DNA of 31,596 nt from Chara braunii (Eukaryota; Streptophyta; Charophyceae; Charales; Characeae): the NCBI GenBank assembly GCA_003427395.1, contig BFEA01000038.1, positions 3,188,513 through 3,220,108 on the forward strand, given 5' to 3'. Of the stretch, positions 7,515-16,383 are shown piece after piece. The notes under the pieces were generated by a model that saw nothing but the letters and a program-made list of their open reading frames with translations, had not been told where the DNA came from and ran no database searches. The number at the start of each line of letters is the position of its first letter. The first letter of the stretch is position 1. A program made the position numbers and the translations under genes.

Positions 7515-7590
7515 TTGATGTAGCTCAGTGGTTAGAGCACCGGTTGGAAATGCGCATTGTGATATGAGGTTGGGGGTTCAAAACTCCGCA
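7515..7590 (+). repeat. tRNA-like module 1 (SINE head candidate)
   Basis: TAGCTCAGTGG at 7521-7531 is a perfect pol III A-box, and GGTTCAAAACT at 7575-7585 approximates the B-box (two mismatches to GGTTCRANTCC). The spacing of about 44 bases between boxes fits a tRNA gene. Acceptor-stem pairing is not evident, so it is not a functional tRNA. More likely it is the tRNA-derived 5' head of a SINE whose body may extend to the AT-rich end near 8765-8820. Confidence 0.6.
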
Positions 7591-7814
7591 GTCTTGTGCA
7601 TGGACACCCGCAGGGCGTTAGAATGACGCACGGCTGGACACACATACCCCTGGGCTGACGCATGGTACTATTACAGACACTGCCTGCGCACCACCTGGGG
7701 GTGAGTCCATGGGTGTTGTATGGTGGCCTAGACTTCACCTTGGTTGCTGTTGTTGTTGGCTTTGGTCGCTCTGATGATCTCCCCCAGCCCAGATATTACA
7801 CACATTATATCCGG

Positions 7815-7870
7815 ATGTGGTAGAACCCTCCAGTTTCATACTGTAGGTCACAGGTTCAAGTCCGATTTCG
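7815..7870 (+). repeat. tRNA-like module 2
   Basis: GGTTCAAGTCC at 7853-7863 is a perfect B-box. Upstream, GATGTGGTAGAAC (from about 7814) is a degenerate D-arm/A-box, with a tRNA-like spacing between them. It lies about 300 bases after module 1 within the same repeat block. No full cloverleaf is apparent. Confidence 0.45.
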
Positions 7871-8138
7871 GACTTTGGGGGGAGTCCAGTCCAGATAGGC
7901 CTGTCTCTACCATATATATCCACACACAGTGATACCGCCCCAGATAGCGCAACTACGATACATACCATACACACATACTATACACTCACCTTGCAGATGC
8001 TCCATGGTGGGGAGCAGCGTCTGCTATGGAATCGGGTCCACATACACATAACGAACATACACATAGCCCACGGGCACACATCTACAAATACAGAGCATAT
8101 ATACACATTCACAACCATAGGGCTGGGAGAAGGTCACG

Positions 8139-8456
8139 ATGAATGATAATGAGGATAGGCGTTCGATGATAAGTATCCCCCTTAATATCAGCTAGGTCAG
8201 TGGAGGGCGTGAGTCGCTGGTTGGTCTGGATCAACTAATGATGATGATAGGCGTCTCGATGATAAGTACCCCCCTTAATATCAGCTAGACTGTGGGTGGC
8301 AGACTAGAGCTGTGGGGGGAAGTAGAGGGCGTGAGTCACTGGTTGGTCTGAACTAACTAACGATGAGGATAGGCGTTTCGAGGATAAGTACCCTGCCCTA
8401 AAATCTACTAGAACTGTGGTGGGCGAGTAGAGGGCGTGAGTTACCAGTTGGTCAAC
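8139..8456 (+). repeat. Three-unit tandem repeat
   Basis: Units start with GATAGGCGT at 8154, 8247 and 8368 (spacings 93 and 121). They share GATAAGTA, CCCTTAATATCAGCTAG, GAGGGCGTGAGT and TGGTTGGTC. The second unit carries an internal extra segment (GTGGGTGGCAGACTAGAGC). No coding frame persists across units. The block continues without recognisable genes to an AT-rich tail at 8765-8820. Confidence 0.85.
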
Positions 8457-8894
8457 TTAGGGGCTAGTAGGAGATTGGTTGGGCCTGGCGTCCGAAGTTC
8501 CCATGCGACGAGGTTCATTCGATTCCGCTTCCACCAGGGCTGGGTCATGGCTAGCCCTAGTGCCTGTCACTGCTGTTCGGTCCAAGTTCCCCTCGATAGG
8601 GGCAATGGTCCTGAGTGCTGGTCACACTGAGGTAGGATAGTAGAGATAGGGGGTGCGCTAGGAGTATTGATGTGAGGATGGGATGGGAAGGTAGCCTCGT
8701 TCCCTCAGGACGACCATGGCTGACTGCTCCCGGCGATCAATGTGTGCCTAGTAACCGGCCTCTACAACACCCTGAGCTTTAAATAATAAAAATTAAAAAT
8801 ATATAATTAAAAAAAAATCCCAAGAAGAAAAGATTCACAACGAACTGCCTTAGGCCATTTGGTAAGCCAAACGAGTACCTTTCCCAGCTATTTT

Positions 8895-9060
8895 TTCAGA
8901 GGAGCACGGGGTAAAGCACTGGCCTGAAATGGAAGGGCGGCCGCCGATAAATAGAATCAGTGGCCACTGGCGATTTTTGGGCCGGCCGGCGCGCAGTGCC
9001 CGCGGCCGACATATGGGAAGGGTACTGGTGGTTTAAGGACGTCATGGGTTCAATCCCCAT
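8895..9060 (+). repeat. tRNA-like module 3
   Basis: GGGGTAAAGCACTGGCCTGAA near 8905 looks like a D-arm/anticodon-arm region, and GGTTCAATCCC at 9047-9057 is a B-box with one mismatch. About 140 bases separate them, far more than in a tRNA, with a second D-arm-like GTACTGGTGGTTTAAG near 9022. This may be two overlapping tRNA-derived fragments or an interrupted SINE head. Confidence 0.4.
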
Positions 9061-9263
9061 TCATTCGCCTTATGTACCGCCCTGGGCATACTTGGGGAGT
9101 CCCGATTCACTCGCCTCATTCACCTTGCTGGGCATACTTGGAGTCCACCATAGAGACGTAGCCCGGGAGGACACCGGAGGGGAGGCACAAAGATTGGTTC
9201 ACATCATATGGTCTTTGATGCCACCAGGCTGACCCGTGGCTGATATCCCTGGTTGGTATCGGC

Positions 9264-9450
9264 GTATCACCCCCCTGCTGGGGGGTGCAACTCCCGCATG
9301 TTTCCTCATTGGAGGCATGATGAACACGGATGTGGCTGCGATGGGTTCCCCGTAATGCTGCACCCCCCTGCTGGGGGTTGCTTCCGCATGTTTCCTCGTT
9401 GGAGGCATGATGAACACATATGTGGCTGCGATGGGCTCCCCGTAATGGTG
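9264..9450 (+). repeat. 93-bp tandem duplication with G/C palindromes
   Basis: Two units of 93 bases share CCGCATGTTTCCTC, TTGGAGGCATGATGAACAC and GTGGCTGCGATGGG. Each opens with a C-run, TGCT and a G-run (ACCCCCCTGCTGGGGG), a strong hairpin. The open frames over it are repeat translations. Confidence 0.85.
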
Positions 9451-12018
9451 TAATGATAATGAAAAGGCCTCAAAGGTCGTCCTGTCCAGATTCGACAGGT
9501 AATTGAACCGGTTGAGCCTTTGGGGGGTGGGGGGAAACAGATTGGTGGTCTGCAGGAGAGCACAGCGCTATCGCCCGAAGCTGCTTGGGTGACGGATGGT
9601 TGTGCTTGTGTGCTAGTGGAAAGTGCGTTGGTCTGTGAGTGTGGCACACTCATGGGATGCTGTGACGAACCAATTTATGTTCCTCGCGATTTTCTACGCG
9701 ATGACAATGAGGGGTCCTAAGATGGGAAGGTTGGGCCAATTATGGGAGATCAGGATCGAAGGGAAATTGCATCGGTGTCCTCGCTTCTTCGTCTTTTTGC
9801 GTCGCTTCTTTTTGGATAGCTGGGTTCAGGGCTGGGCAAGTCCTGGGATGATCGGTTGAGTGGCGCGCCGATGTGCGCGTGAGTAATAATGGTTGACGTC
9901 GTCTCTTTTTGTTCTGGCGGTCGGATTTTAGGCGAGGAGATCGGGTGGGGATTTTGCTTCGTGCTTTTCGAATTTTCTTTTAAATTCCTTTTTGAATCTT
10001 GTCGAGCATTGACGGCTCTCGGAACTTCGGACTTTCCTTCCGGAATTTGTGTTTTTTACATTTTCGCATTAGATAGGAATTTAGGAATTTTGGAATTTAG
10101 GATTTTCTTTTGCCGCGCAACGCCTTCTGCTTGCGCGCTTCTTTTTGCGGCTGCAACGGAGCTCTGATTAGTCAGCGCCCTTAATCTTGCAAGTAACTGT
10201 AATTTTGGGCGGGCGCCATTATAATTGTATCTTTCTTCTTGAGCTTTATCTTTCCCGCTCTCTCTTTTCCTTTTGTCGTGCCTAGTTAGTCCGCGGCCTG
10301 CATGCTCGGATCGATGCGTGGAGAGTGGCTACGTCCTCCACGCCGCGATCTGCCCATGCAGAACGTAGGCGCTCCCTCCCCTGAACTTCTTTCTAAGTCG
10401 TTGCAATTCCGTGTTCTTCGCGCATGCATGCACGCTATAAATTCTGGTTGCGCGATTAAATCTCTCTCTTAACCAGTTGCTAGAAGCTCGGGGTAGCGCG
10501 ATTAGTGAGGGTCGGCTCACGAGCGAAGTAAGAGGTGAGTTGAAGTGGGAGTCGGGCGACCCGACGAGCTGGTGCCGAATGCGCGGGGTTGACGTGTGGA
10601 GCTACGACGGACTATAGCGTGCGGGCGAACCTGACGGGTGCAGGAGGACTAAGCGGGGTGACGGCTTCGTGGGTTGGTGCGTGACGACGGACTGTCCACA
10701 TCGGAGAGAGGGGGAGAGAGAGTTGAGGTTGATGGGCGTGGATTTGTACTTTTCTTTGTCTTCTCCTTTAATTTTTTATATAAGTTTTGATTTCGGCTCG
10801 AGCGATTCGCTCTCATTTCCCTTCGACATCTTTGTTTCAATATTGGTCCTTGTATGATGTCTCATTCTGCCTCGGTCCTCCCTCTTTTGTGTATATAGGA
10901 TGAACTGATTCGGATGGAATGATATGTTTGTCGTTTTTGCTTAGTCATCATCATCGCTTGTCACTTTGATCCGCTGTTGTTATGGTATGAGTTCTGATGT
11001 TGTTGCGATGTCTGATGTGTGACGACATCCTGCATGTTCAGGGATGATTGCTTGTGGGACCACTGAGTGATTAGATGATTGGATAGTTATCCATGACACA
11101 TGGTGATTTTGCATGAAGGATTAGAACTCTCACTTTTGTGTAAGCATAACCCACAGGCTCGGGTGCAAGCGAACACCTCGCGTGGATGTGTGTAAGCGCG
11201 ATCTGAAGTGCGCGGCCTACACGTGTCCACTCGCGGCGAGTCGCGATCGTTGACGAACTGACACCTTTAGTATCGGGATAGGCGAGGAATCCTCTGCTAT
11301 GCTGCAATGACAAGATGTACACACGGGACTCAGGGTACTTCGAGCCTTGGGTAAGAGAATATCTTAGGCGAAGTCACCCGGAATTTCCCTGCCTAACCGA
11401 GAACCGATTGTGTCCCAGGGAGTTTCACTGTGTCGTAACCAGCGATCTGAGGTGCCCCGATTACCCAACTACGTATAACACACAATACTTCATATCCCCC
11501 GGCTTTGTCGTTATCACTACCAATTTCCCTCCCTTCCATCTTCTCCTCCCGTACCATCAACTCACGGTAGTGCCATGGAATTCCATCACCCCGTATTGGC
11601 CCCGTGCGCCTTGCAGAAAATTATAGACGACGCGGCAATCGACAAACCTCTGAAAACACGGAGCCCAACCGGGACGCGCGACGATGGACGCCACGTATCT
11701 GCACCCGAAGGTCCGACTTATAGGAATCGTAACCCTCACGGATGGGCCTCTCCCGAACCGCCATCACTAAAACAGGCGGATCGGACGGTCCCAGTTACAT
11801 CGCGCATACCATCTGCCATATGTTGCGCGACGCCAAACGGACCGGAGATAACCTGTCCCTTAGCCCTATTGCGCCTATGNCCCTGAANCCCCGCCACAGT
11901 AGAACTCAGTTCTGACCTGGGACTCCACCCCCACTTTCCCCAAAAATCCTTGGCACATCCCTTTTCGCACTTCCAGGCCCACATCCCACTCTGATCAGGA
12001 AGTCGCACCGGGCGTGAG
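9451..12018 (+). other. Candidate 5' LTR/leader of the gypsy element, no gene
   Basis: No convincing CDS lies in this 2.6-kb stretch. It precedes the primer-binding site, so at least its 3' part should be 5' LTR or leader. A TATA-like TATAAAT sits at 10436, TATATAG near 10894, and TGTGACGACATC near 11018 is a possible LTR start-like word. I could not locate a matching 3' LTR by eye, so boundaries are not set. Ambiguous bases occur at 11880 and 11888. Confidence 0.4.
10436..10442 (+). promoter_or_regulatory. TATA-box candidate
   Basis: TATAAAT in a mixed-GC context, 1.6 kb upstream of the primer-binding site. It could be the LTR promoter of the gypsy element. Only the motif and position support it. 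Confidence 0.3.
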
Positions 12019-12020
12019 GT

Positions 12021-12034
12021 TGGTATCGGAGCCC
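12021..12034 (+). other. Primer-binding site (initiator Met-tRNA type)
   Basis: TGGTATCGGAGCC differs at one base from TGGTATCAGAGCC, the complement of the 3' end of plant initiator methionine tRNA. It is the commonest primer for plant LTR-retrotransposon reverse transcription (established). It lies 147 bases before the gag ATG, the expected place. Confidence 0.8.
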
Positions 12035-12180
12035 GACACGTGGCAGGGTTATAGGATTCATAGGACGGTAACCAAGATCCAAGCGATCTGGCTAACAGGG
12101 GACGACCTCGACCGCGGAACGCGCAACGACGTGACCCCGTCGTCGCTAGAAGCCGGTCTGCGGCTCGACGGGCGGTCAAC

Positions 12181-13227
12181 ATGAACGTTAATCAACAGAA
12201 CCCCCAACAGAACCCGAATCCACAACAGAATCCTAATCAACCCGTACCACGAGCACGGGCACCCATGACGCCACCCGATCTCTATTTGTTAGACCCTGCA
12301 CATCACCTTGCTGGAGCATGGTTGGCCACGCTCCGAGCTCGGCAGTATGATGACAACGAGGCACAGGTAAATATCCCCGCACGATTGGGAGGAGATGCCC
12401 ATCACTGGTTTAACACCTATGTATGGGTCGATCTCCCGACATTCGAGCGAGGATTCCTAAATCGATTTGATTATATTCATCCGGAGCAGGCCCTTTTTAT
12501 GATTAAAGATCGAGTTCAAAAACCCCTCGAATCTGTCACTGAGTACCGGAACCGATTTTATCGAATGTTCGTAAAAACTGAACGAGGCGAACAAGTAGGA
12601 CGGGATTTGTTCATCGATGCACTTCGCAACCGAACGATGAGGGCGAAACTACGAAAAAAGTTCTCCCCCATCAATCACATGCTGCAACAGATCATGGCAG
12701 TCGCAGAAGAAATGGAACGAATGTTTGCTGCGAGTTTCCTAAAAGGAGAAGATTATCCTAGGGAGGGAGACTCATCCAAATTAGCAAGAGCTAAAGCTGA
12801 GCTGACCGCGTTAAATAATAAATTCAAAAACATGGGTTTTGTGTCTGGCCCGGTCACGTACCTAGAACAGATTACCCCCAAAGGATCCACTCCGAGTGTG
12901 GTTGCAAGCATTCCCATTCCAGTAATGACAGCACCCCCACCGCCAATCGAAAGTCCCGCACGACCAAACGAATCAACCGCCCTATTAGAACTAACCAAAA
13001 CACTGGTCACTCTGATTCAGGAAAGCAAGAAGGAACAACGTGAACACAATGCTCGAATTGGACCAATGATGAGATCGATGCGACCAATAGCAATACGTGC
13101 CGCCTCGATCCAGCACGGGCTGGCTCCGGCACCACCTCCCGCAGGGATCCCTGGCAACTTGAATGTCTGTTACACGTGTCATCAATTAGGACACATAGCC
13201 CGGGATCGCTCTCATCGACTCCCATAA
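12181..13227 (+). CDS. gag: Retrotransposon Gag (capsid/nucleocapsid)
   Basis: The 348-residue product begins at ATG 12181 with a Q/N/P-rich leader. Residues about 40-180 resemble the retrotransposon gag capsid domain (GGDAHHWFNTY, LPTFERGFLNRF, VTEYRNRFYRMF). A proline-rich and coiled region follows, and a C-terminal zinc knuckle at residues 330-342, CYTCHQLGHIARD. Gag assembles the virus-like particle, and the knuckle binds RNA. The knuckle should be CX2CX4HX4C, but its last cysteine position is arginine (CGC), so metal binding is probably damaged. TAA at 13225 ends the frame, yet the same frame stays open for 97 more codons to 13518. The stop is therefore either a mutation or a read-through site. 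Confidence 0.85.
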   Translation: MNVNQQNPQQNPNPQQNPNQPVPRARAPMTPPDLYLLDPAHHLAGAWLATLRARQYDDNEAQVNIPARLGGDAHHWFNTYVWVDLPTFERGFLNRFDYIHPEQALFMIKDRVQKPLESVTEYRNRFYRMFVKTERGEQVGRDLFIDALRNRTMRAKLRKKFSPINHMLQQIMAVAEEMERMFAASFLKGEDYPREGDSSKLARAKAELTALNNKFKNMGFVSGPVTYLEQITPKGSTPSVVASIPIPVMTAPPPPIESPARPNESTALLELTKTLVTLIQESKKEQREHNARIGPMMRSMRPIAIRAASIQHGLAPAPPPAGIPGNLNVCYTCHQLGHIARDRSHRLP

Positions 13228-13518
13228 CCACGAGTCGGGGCTGCGTCGGTAGCAACAGCTCCAATTGCTAACGGGCCTGAACGTGTAGGAGTATTAATGA
13301 AAGAAATGGAAGGAGAAGGAAGCACGTTAGCTACAATGGAGGAAGCCGCTGAGCTTATTCCATTGAATCAGTATGTAACGCTTGGTTACCCGGGGCTTGG
13401 GATGATTGGAACAATTAGACTGGCGCCAAAACAAAGAGAAGTGGTGGAGTGGCGACCCTCTTCAGGGAAAATGGAGTCGGGAGGACCCACCTTCGTCACG
13501 GGGAAATCGATGTTCTAA
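13228..13518 (+). pseudogene. In-frame extension beyond the gag stop
   Basis: The gag frame continues from 13228 to a TAA at 13516-13518 without interruption. The residues (for example APIANGPERVGVLMKEM and LIPLNQYVTLGYPGLG) are not low-complexity and look like a gag-protease linker. It overlaps the protease frame from 13449. This suggests one ancestral gag-pro polyprotein broken by a stop and a frame change. I saw no classical slippery heptamer in the overlap. Confidence 0.55.
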
Positions 13519-14240
13519 ACATCGTGCGAGTCTTGGATCATCGGATTCCTCTTCCGATTGGTCATTTACTCTCAATATCAGAACAAGCCAACGAACGCAT
13601 GCTGCAACACTACAAAGCCAATCGAAAACGATTCGCCCTTACCCAGACAGCGAACACGAAAACAAAAAGTCCAACCCAAGACAAAAACGTTGTTGGTACC
13701 TCAGACCCGATACGATTAGGATTAATCCAGAAAGATAATCACTTCCTACAGATTAAACCGATCCCATGGAAATCTGCAGAATGCGATATCGAGATATGGG
13801 GAATTCCGTACAACGCTATTATTGATTCCGGAGCCGCTGTTTTGGCTATCTCATTACGGGTAGTTGAAAGGGCAGGGAGAAAGAACAATCTAATCATGCT
13901 CACGGAAAAAGATCAGCTCGTTTCAGCAAATGAAGAGAAGATTAAAACGGTGGGACGTATGACCAATGCTGCTTTTCAGTTAGGGAAAGTACATGCTTTG
14001 GGAGATGTCGTAGTCTTAGACTTAAACACTTACGACATTTTTTTCGGCCTTCCCGCTCTTGTGGCCTTGCGAGCCAATCTGGACTTCGAGAGACGATCGA
14101 TTGTCCTCCGAAATACAGGAGGAAAACCATGTGTTGTACCGATGAGACTGACCCTTCGTACCACCACTAACGTAACCCCGCGAGTTTCTCCGGACAACAA
14201 CGACGAGGACGATCCAATGATCCGGGAGATGGCACACTAG
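13449..14240 (+). CDS. pro: Retropepsin-like aspartic protease region
   Basis: The frame carries IIDSGAAVLAIS at residues 124-135, the DSGA catalytic motif of retroviral-type aspartic proteases. These act as homodimers to cut Gag-Pol. Downstream, GDVVVLDLNTYDIFFGLPAL resembles the conserved D-x-I-x-G-x-x-x-L segment of retroelement proteases. The first 90 residues are probably linker translated partly out of the native frame; the true start is not known because the protease is normally cleaved from a polyprotein. It lies -1 relative to gag. The catalytic motif itself is intact. Confidence 0.75.
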   Translation: MATLFRENGVGRTHLRHGEIDVLNIVRVLDHRIPLPIGHLLSISEQANERMLQHYKANRKRFALTQTANTKTKSPTQDKNVVGTSDPIRLGLIQKDNHFLQIKPIPWKSAECDIEIWGIPYNAIIDSGAAVLAISLRVVERAGRKNNLIMLTEKDQLVSANEEKIKTVGRMTNAAFQLGKVHALGDVVVLDLNTYDIFFGLPALVALRANLDFERRSIVLRNTGGKPCVVPMRLTLRTTTNVTPRVSPDNNDEDDPMIREMAH

Positions 14241-14560
14241 CGTATCCATTACCCTGCGCAGCGAGCGAATGCGAACCCAGTGGGCTGGACTGACCAAAAT
14301 CTACAAAGAATGCAAGCAATGATTATGGGTGAACCCTCGTATAAATTTTGAGGATGATCGATTCTCTGGAACCCCCTCGAACCCTGTACGAAAGTATCTC
14401 CCCTCTTCTCGCACGATATGACGACAAAAGACACTTCTGCGACATCACGAATCTCCAACGGTCTCTTTGGACACCTGCAAAAGAGATACGATTATTACAC
14501 TTAGGGTAACACCAAAGGAACACATGGCCATTCGAGAGCAGGACGCACAAATGATGGGCC
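14241..14560 (+). other. Degenerate protease-RT spacer
   Basis: None of the three plus frames stays open or shows a motif. It sits between the protease and RT frames, so it is probably decayed polyprotein linker with frame loss. No regulatory site is recognised. Confidence 0.4.
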
Positions 14561-15440
14561 TTGATGGCTATGGTATTCTCCCGGCGATCGGATAATTCGT
14601 TTATTTCCACGCTCCCGCCTGAAAACACTAAGCGGGTGAGTACGAAATATATCGATGTACGGATATGGGATGAGCTGTACGAATTGCACGTGCCCCAATA
14701 CGTACGTGATGAGATCCATCGCCTAATCGCGAAAATTCTAAAATAATACAAAGGAGCGATTAGTATGACGGACACAGACATTTGACTGTCGTTAGTCATA
14801 CAGCACGCGATTCAAACCGGAAACCATCCCCCTATTCACTGTAAGCCCTACAGATACTCCCTGGTAGAACGGAAAACGGCCCTTGAGCGGATTCGAGAAT
14901 TCGAAGCTAATGGTTGGATTGAGCCCGCCACCGGGCCATGGTCGTTCCTGGTAGTATTGGTGCCAAAAAAAAATGGATCGATTCGCATATGCATTGATTA
15001 TTGCAAGTTGAATGACATCACGATTAAAGATGTGTACCCCCTTCCCAGGATTGATGATTTGCTGGATGTGGTTGGATGTGCTATTTATTTTCATAAATTT
15101 GATATTCGTCACGACTTCGATCACATTCTGGTTAAGGAGGAAGATCGACCGAAAACGACTTTTGTACTGTTCGAAGGCACCTGGCAATGGGTTCGGTGTC
15201 CTATGGGGATTTGCAATGCGCCTGCCACGTTTCAACGAGCTACGAACGTGACGTTCCAGAATTTCGTTAACAAGACGCGACTGACTCAGGGGATGATAAA
15301 CTTCTGCGTCATCGTATACATGGACGACATCCTGGTCTACTCAAAGACTTATCACGGGCACGCACTGTATATCGAATGGACCTTGGGGGCTCTGAGAGAT
15401 GCCGGATTCAAGATCACGCTCGAGAAAGGTCGCGGGGTTG
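14561..15440 (+). pseudogene. RT: Reverse transcriptase domain, interrupted
   Basis: One frame runs from about 14561 through 15440 with stops TAA 14744 and TGA 14783. After the second stop it encodes a gypsy-type RT: IQTGNHPPIHCKPYRYS, a VPKKNGSIRICIDYCKLND block, YPLPRIDDLLD, FDIRHDFDHI (motif A, catalytic Asp kept), CNAPATFQR and YMDDILVYS (motif C at 15317, both aspartates intact). RT copies genomic RNA into cDNA inside the particle. The frame leaves the RT near 15430, where homology resumes in another frame. With two stops and a frameshift it cannot make full-length protein. Confidence 0.85.
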
Positions 15441-16166
15441 AAAGACGCCCCTGTCCCCACGTCGTTGACGCAGGTTCGAGCTTTCCTGGGGCTGGCGTCG
15501 TACTATCGTCACTTCATCAAGAGCTTCACCGCAATTGCGTGACCTGTGACAAACTTACTGCGGAAGGACCAGCCCCTCAGCTGGAATGCAGAGTGCGAAC
15601 AGGCCTTCGCCACTCTCAAGAACGCCCTGGCTACAACACCTATTTTGATCTGGCCAGACCATACGAAGCAGTTCATTCTCATCACGAACTGGCAGTCGGA
15701 GGCGATCTCTGCTATCCTAGCGCAGAAGGGGAGCGGCAGTCACGAACACGTCATCGAATACGCATCACGCACGATGCCGGACGAATGGAGAAACGACTCG
15801 GCCCCGCAAGGCGAGTGTTACGCCGTGGTCTGGGGAATCTAACACTTCCATCCGTATCTTTACAGACATAAGTTCCTCCTTGTGACCGATCACGAGCCAT
15901 TACTGACTCTCAAGAAGCTCACTAATTACACGGGTATGATTGGATGTTGGGCGGTGCACCTACAGGAGTACGACTTCGACATCATCCATCGAAAGACAGA
16001 GAGGCACGGCAACGCGGACGGGTGGACACATCTGCATCGCCCCGCTAAGGTACCTAAGGGTGAAGAAATCATTCCGTGGAAGGAACCGGAGTCAGCGAAC
16101 GGACCCAAGTACGGACAAGTGGCAGTCCTTCCACGTGGCAAGAAGCAGGCAATTGGCAATGGGTGA
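15440..16166 (+). pseudogene. RH: RNase H domain, interrupted
   Basis: The third frame carries a gypsy RT thumb-connection (FLGLASYYRHFI) then RNase H: WNAECEQAFATLKNAL, TPILIWPDHTKQF, YASRTMP, a GECYAVVWGI segment and HKFLLVTDHEPLLTL. The enzyme removes RNA from the RNA/DNA hybrid. TGA at 15540 and TAA at 15840 interrupt it. The first catalytic aspartate, normally T-D-A-S, reads TNWQ (Asn), which alone should abolish activity. The frame closes with TGA at 16164. Confidence 0.8.
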
Positions 16167-16383
16167 CAGAGGTAATCCTGTGACTCCTCTCTCTCCCCTT
16201 TCATCCTCATCTCTTCTCTCCCTACCCGACAAATTTTGTTATTTTTGCGAAGCAATTTCCCGTGTCTATTCGGTCCCTATGCGTCCTAGTGGGGAGGGAT
16301 ATGCAGAATGGATAGATTATCGGTAGTTTGTCGCACGAGCCCATGGCTCATGTATCCAGTACAAAAATGACGATAAGCCTTGG
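16167..16383 (+). pseudogene. RNase H-integrase spacer with CxxC motif
   Basis: In the integrase frame, this stretch encodes FCYFCEAISRVYSVPMRPSG, followed by TAG at 16324-16326 and then the sequence leading into the integrase ORF, whose first residues contain CFLC. The two CxxC motifs lie about 50 residues apart, so a zinc-binding insert before the integrase HHCC domain is possible. The frame change from RNase H occurs between 16166 and about 16210. Confidence 0.45.

Noticed and set aside
7515-7590. Functional tRNA gene
   Set aside because: A- and B-boxes are present but the acceptor stem does not pair and the B-box has two mismatches; a SINE head or pseudo-tRNA is more likely.
13449-13518. 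Programmed -1 frameshift site between gag and protease
   Set aside because: The frames overlap by 70 bases in the right relation, but I found no standard slippery heptamer or clear downstream pseudoknot.
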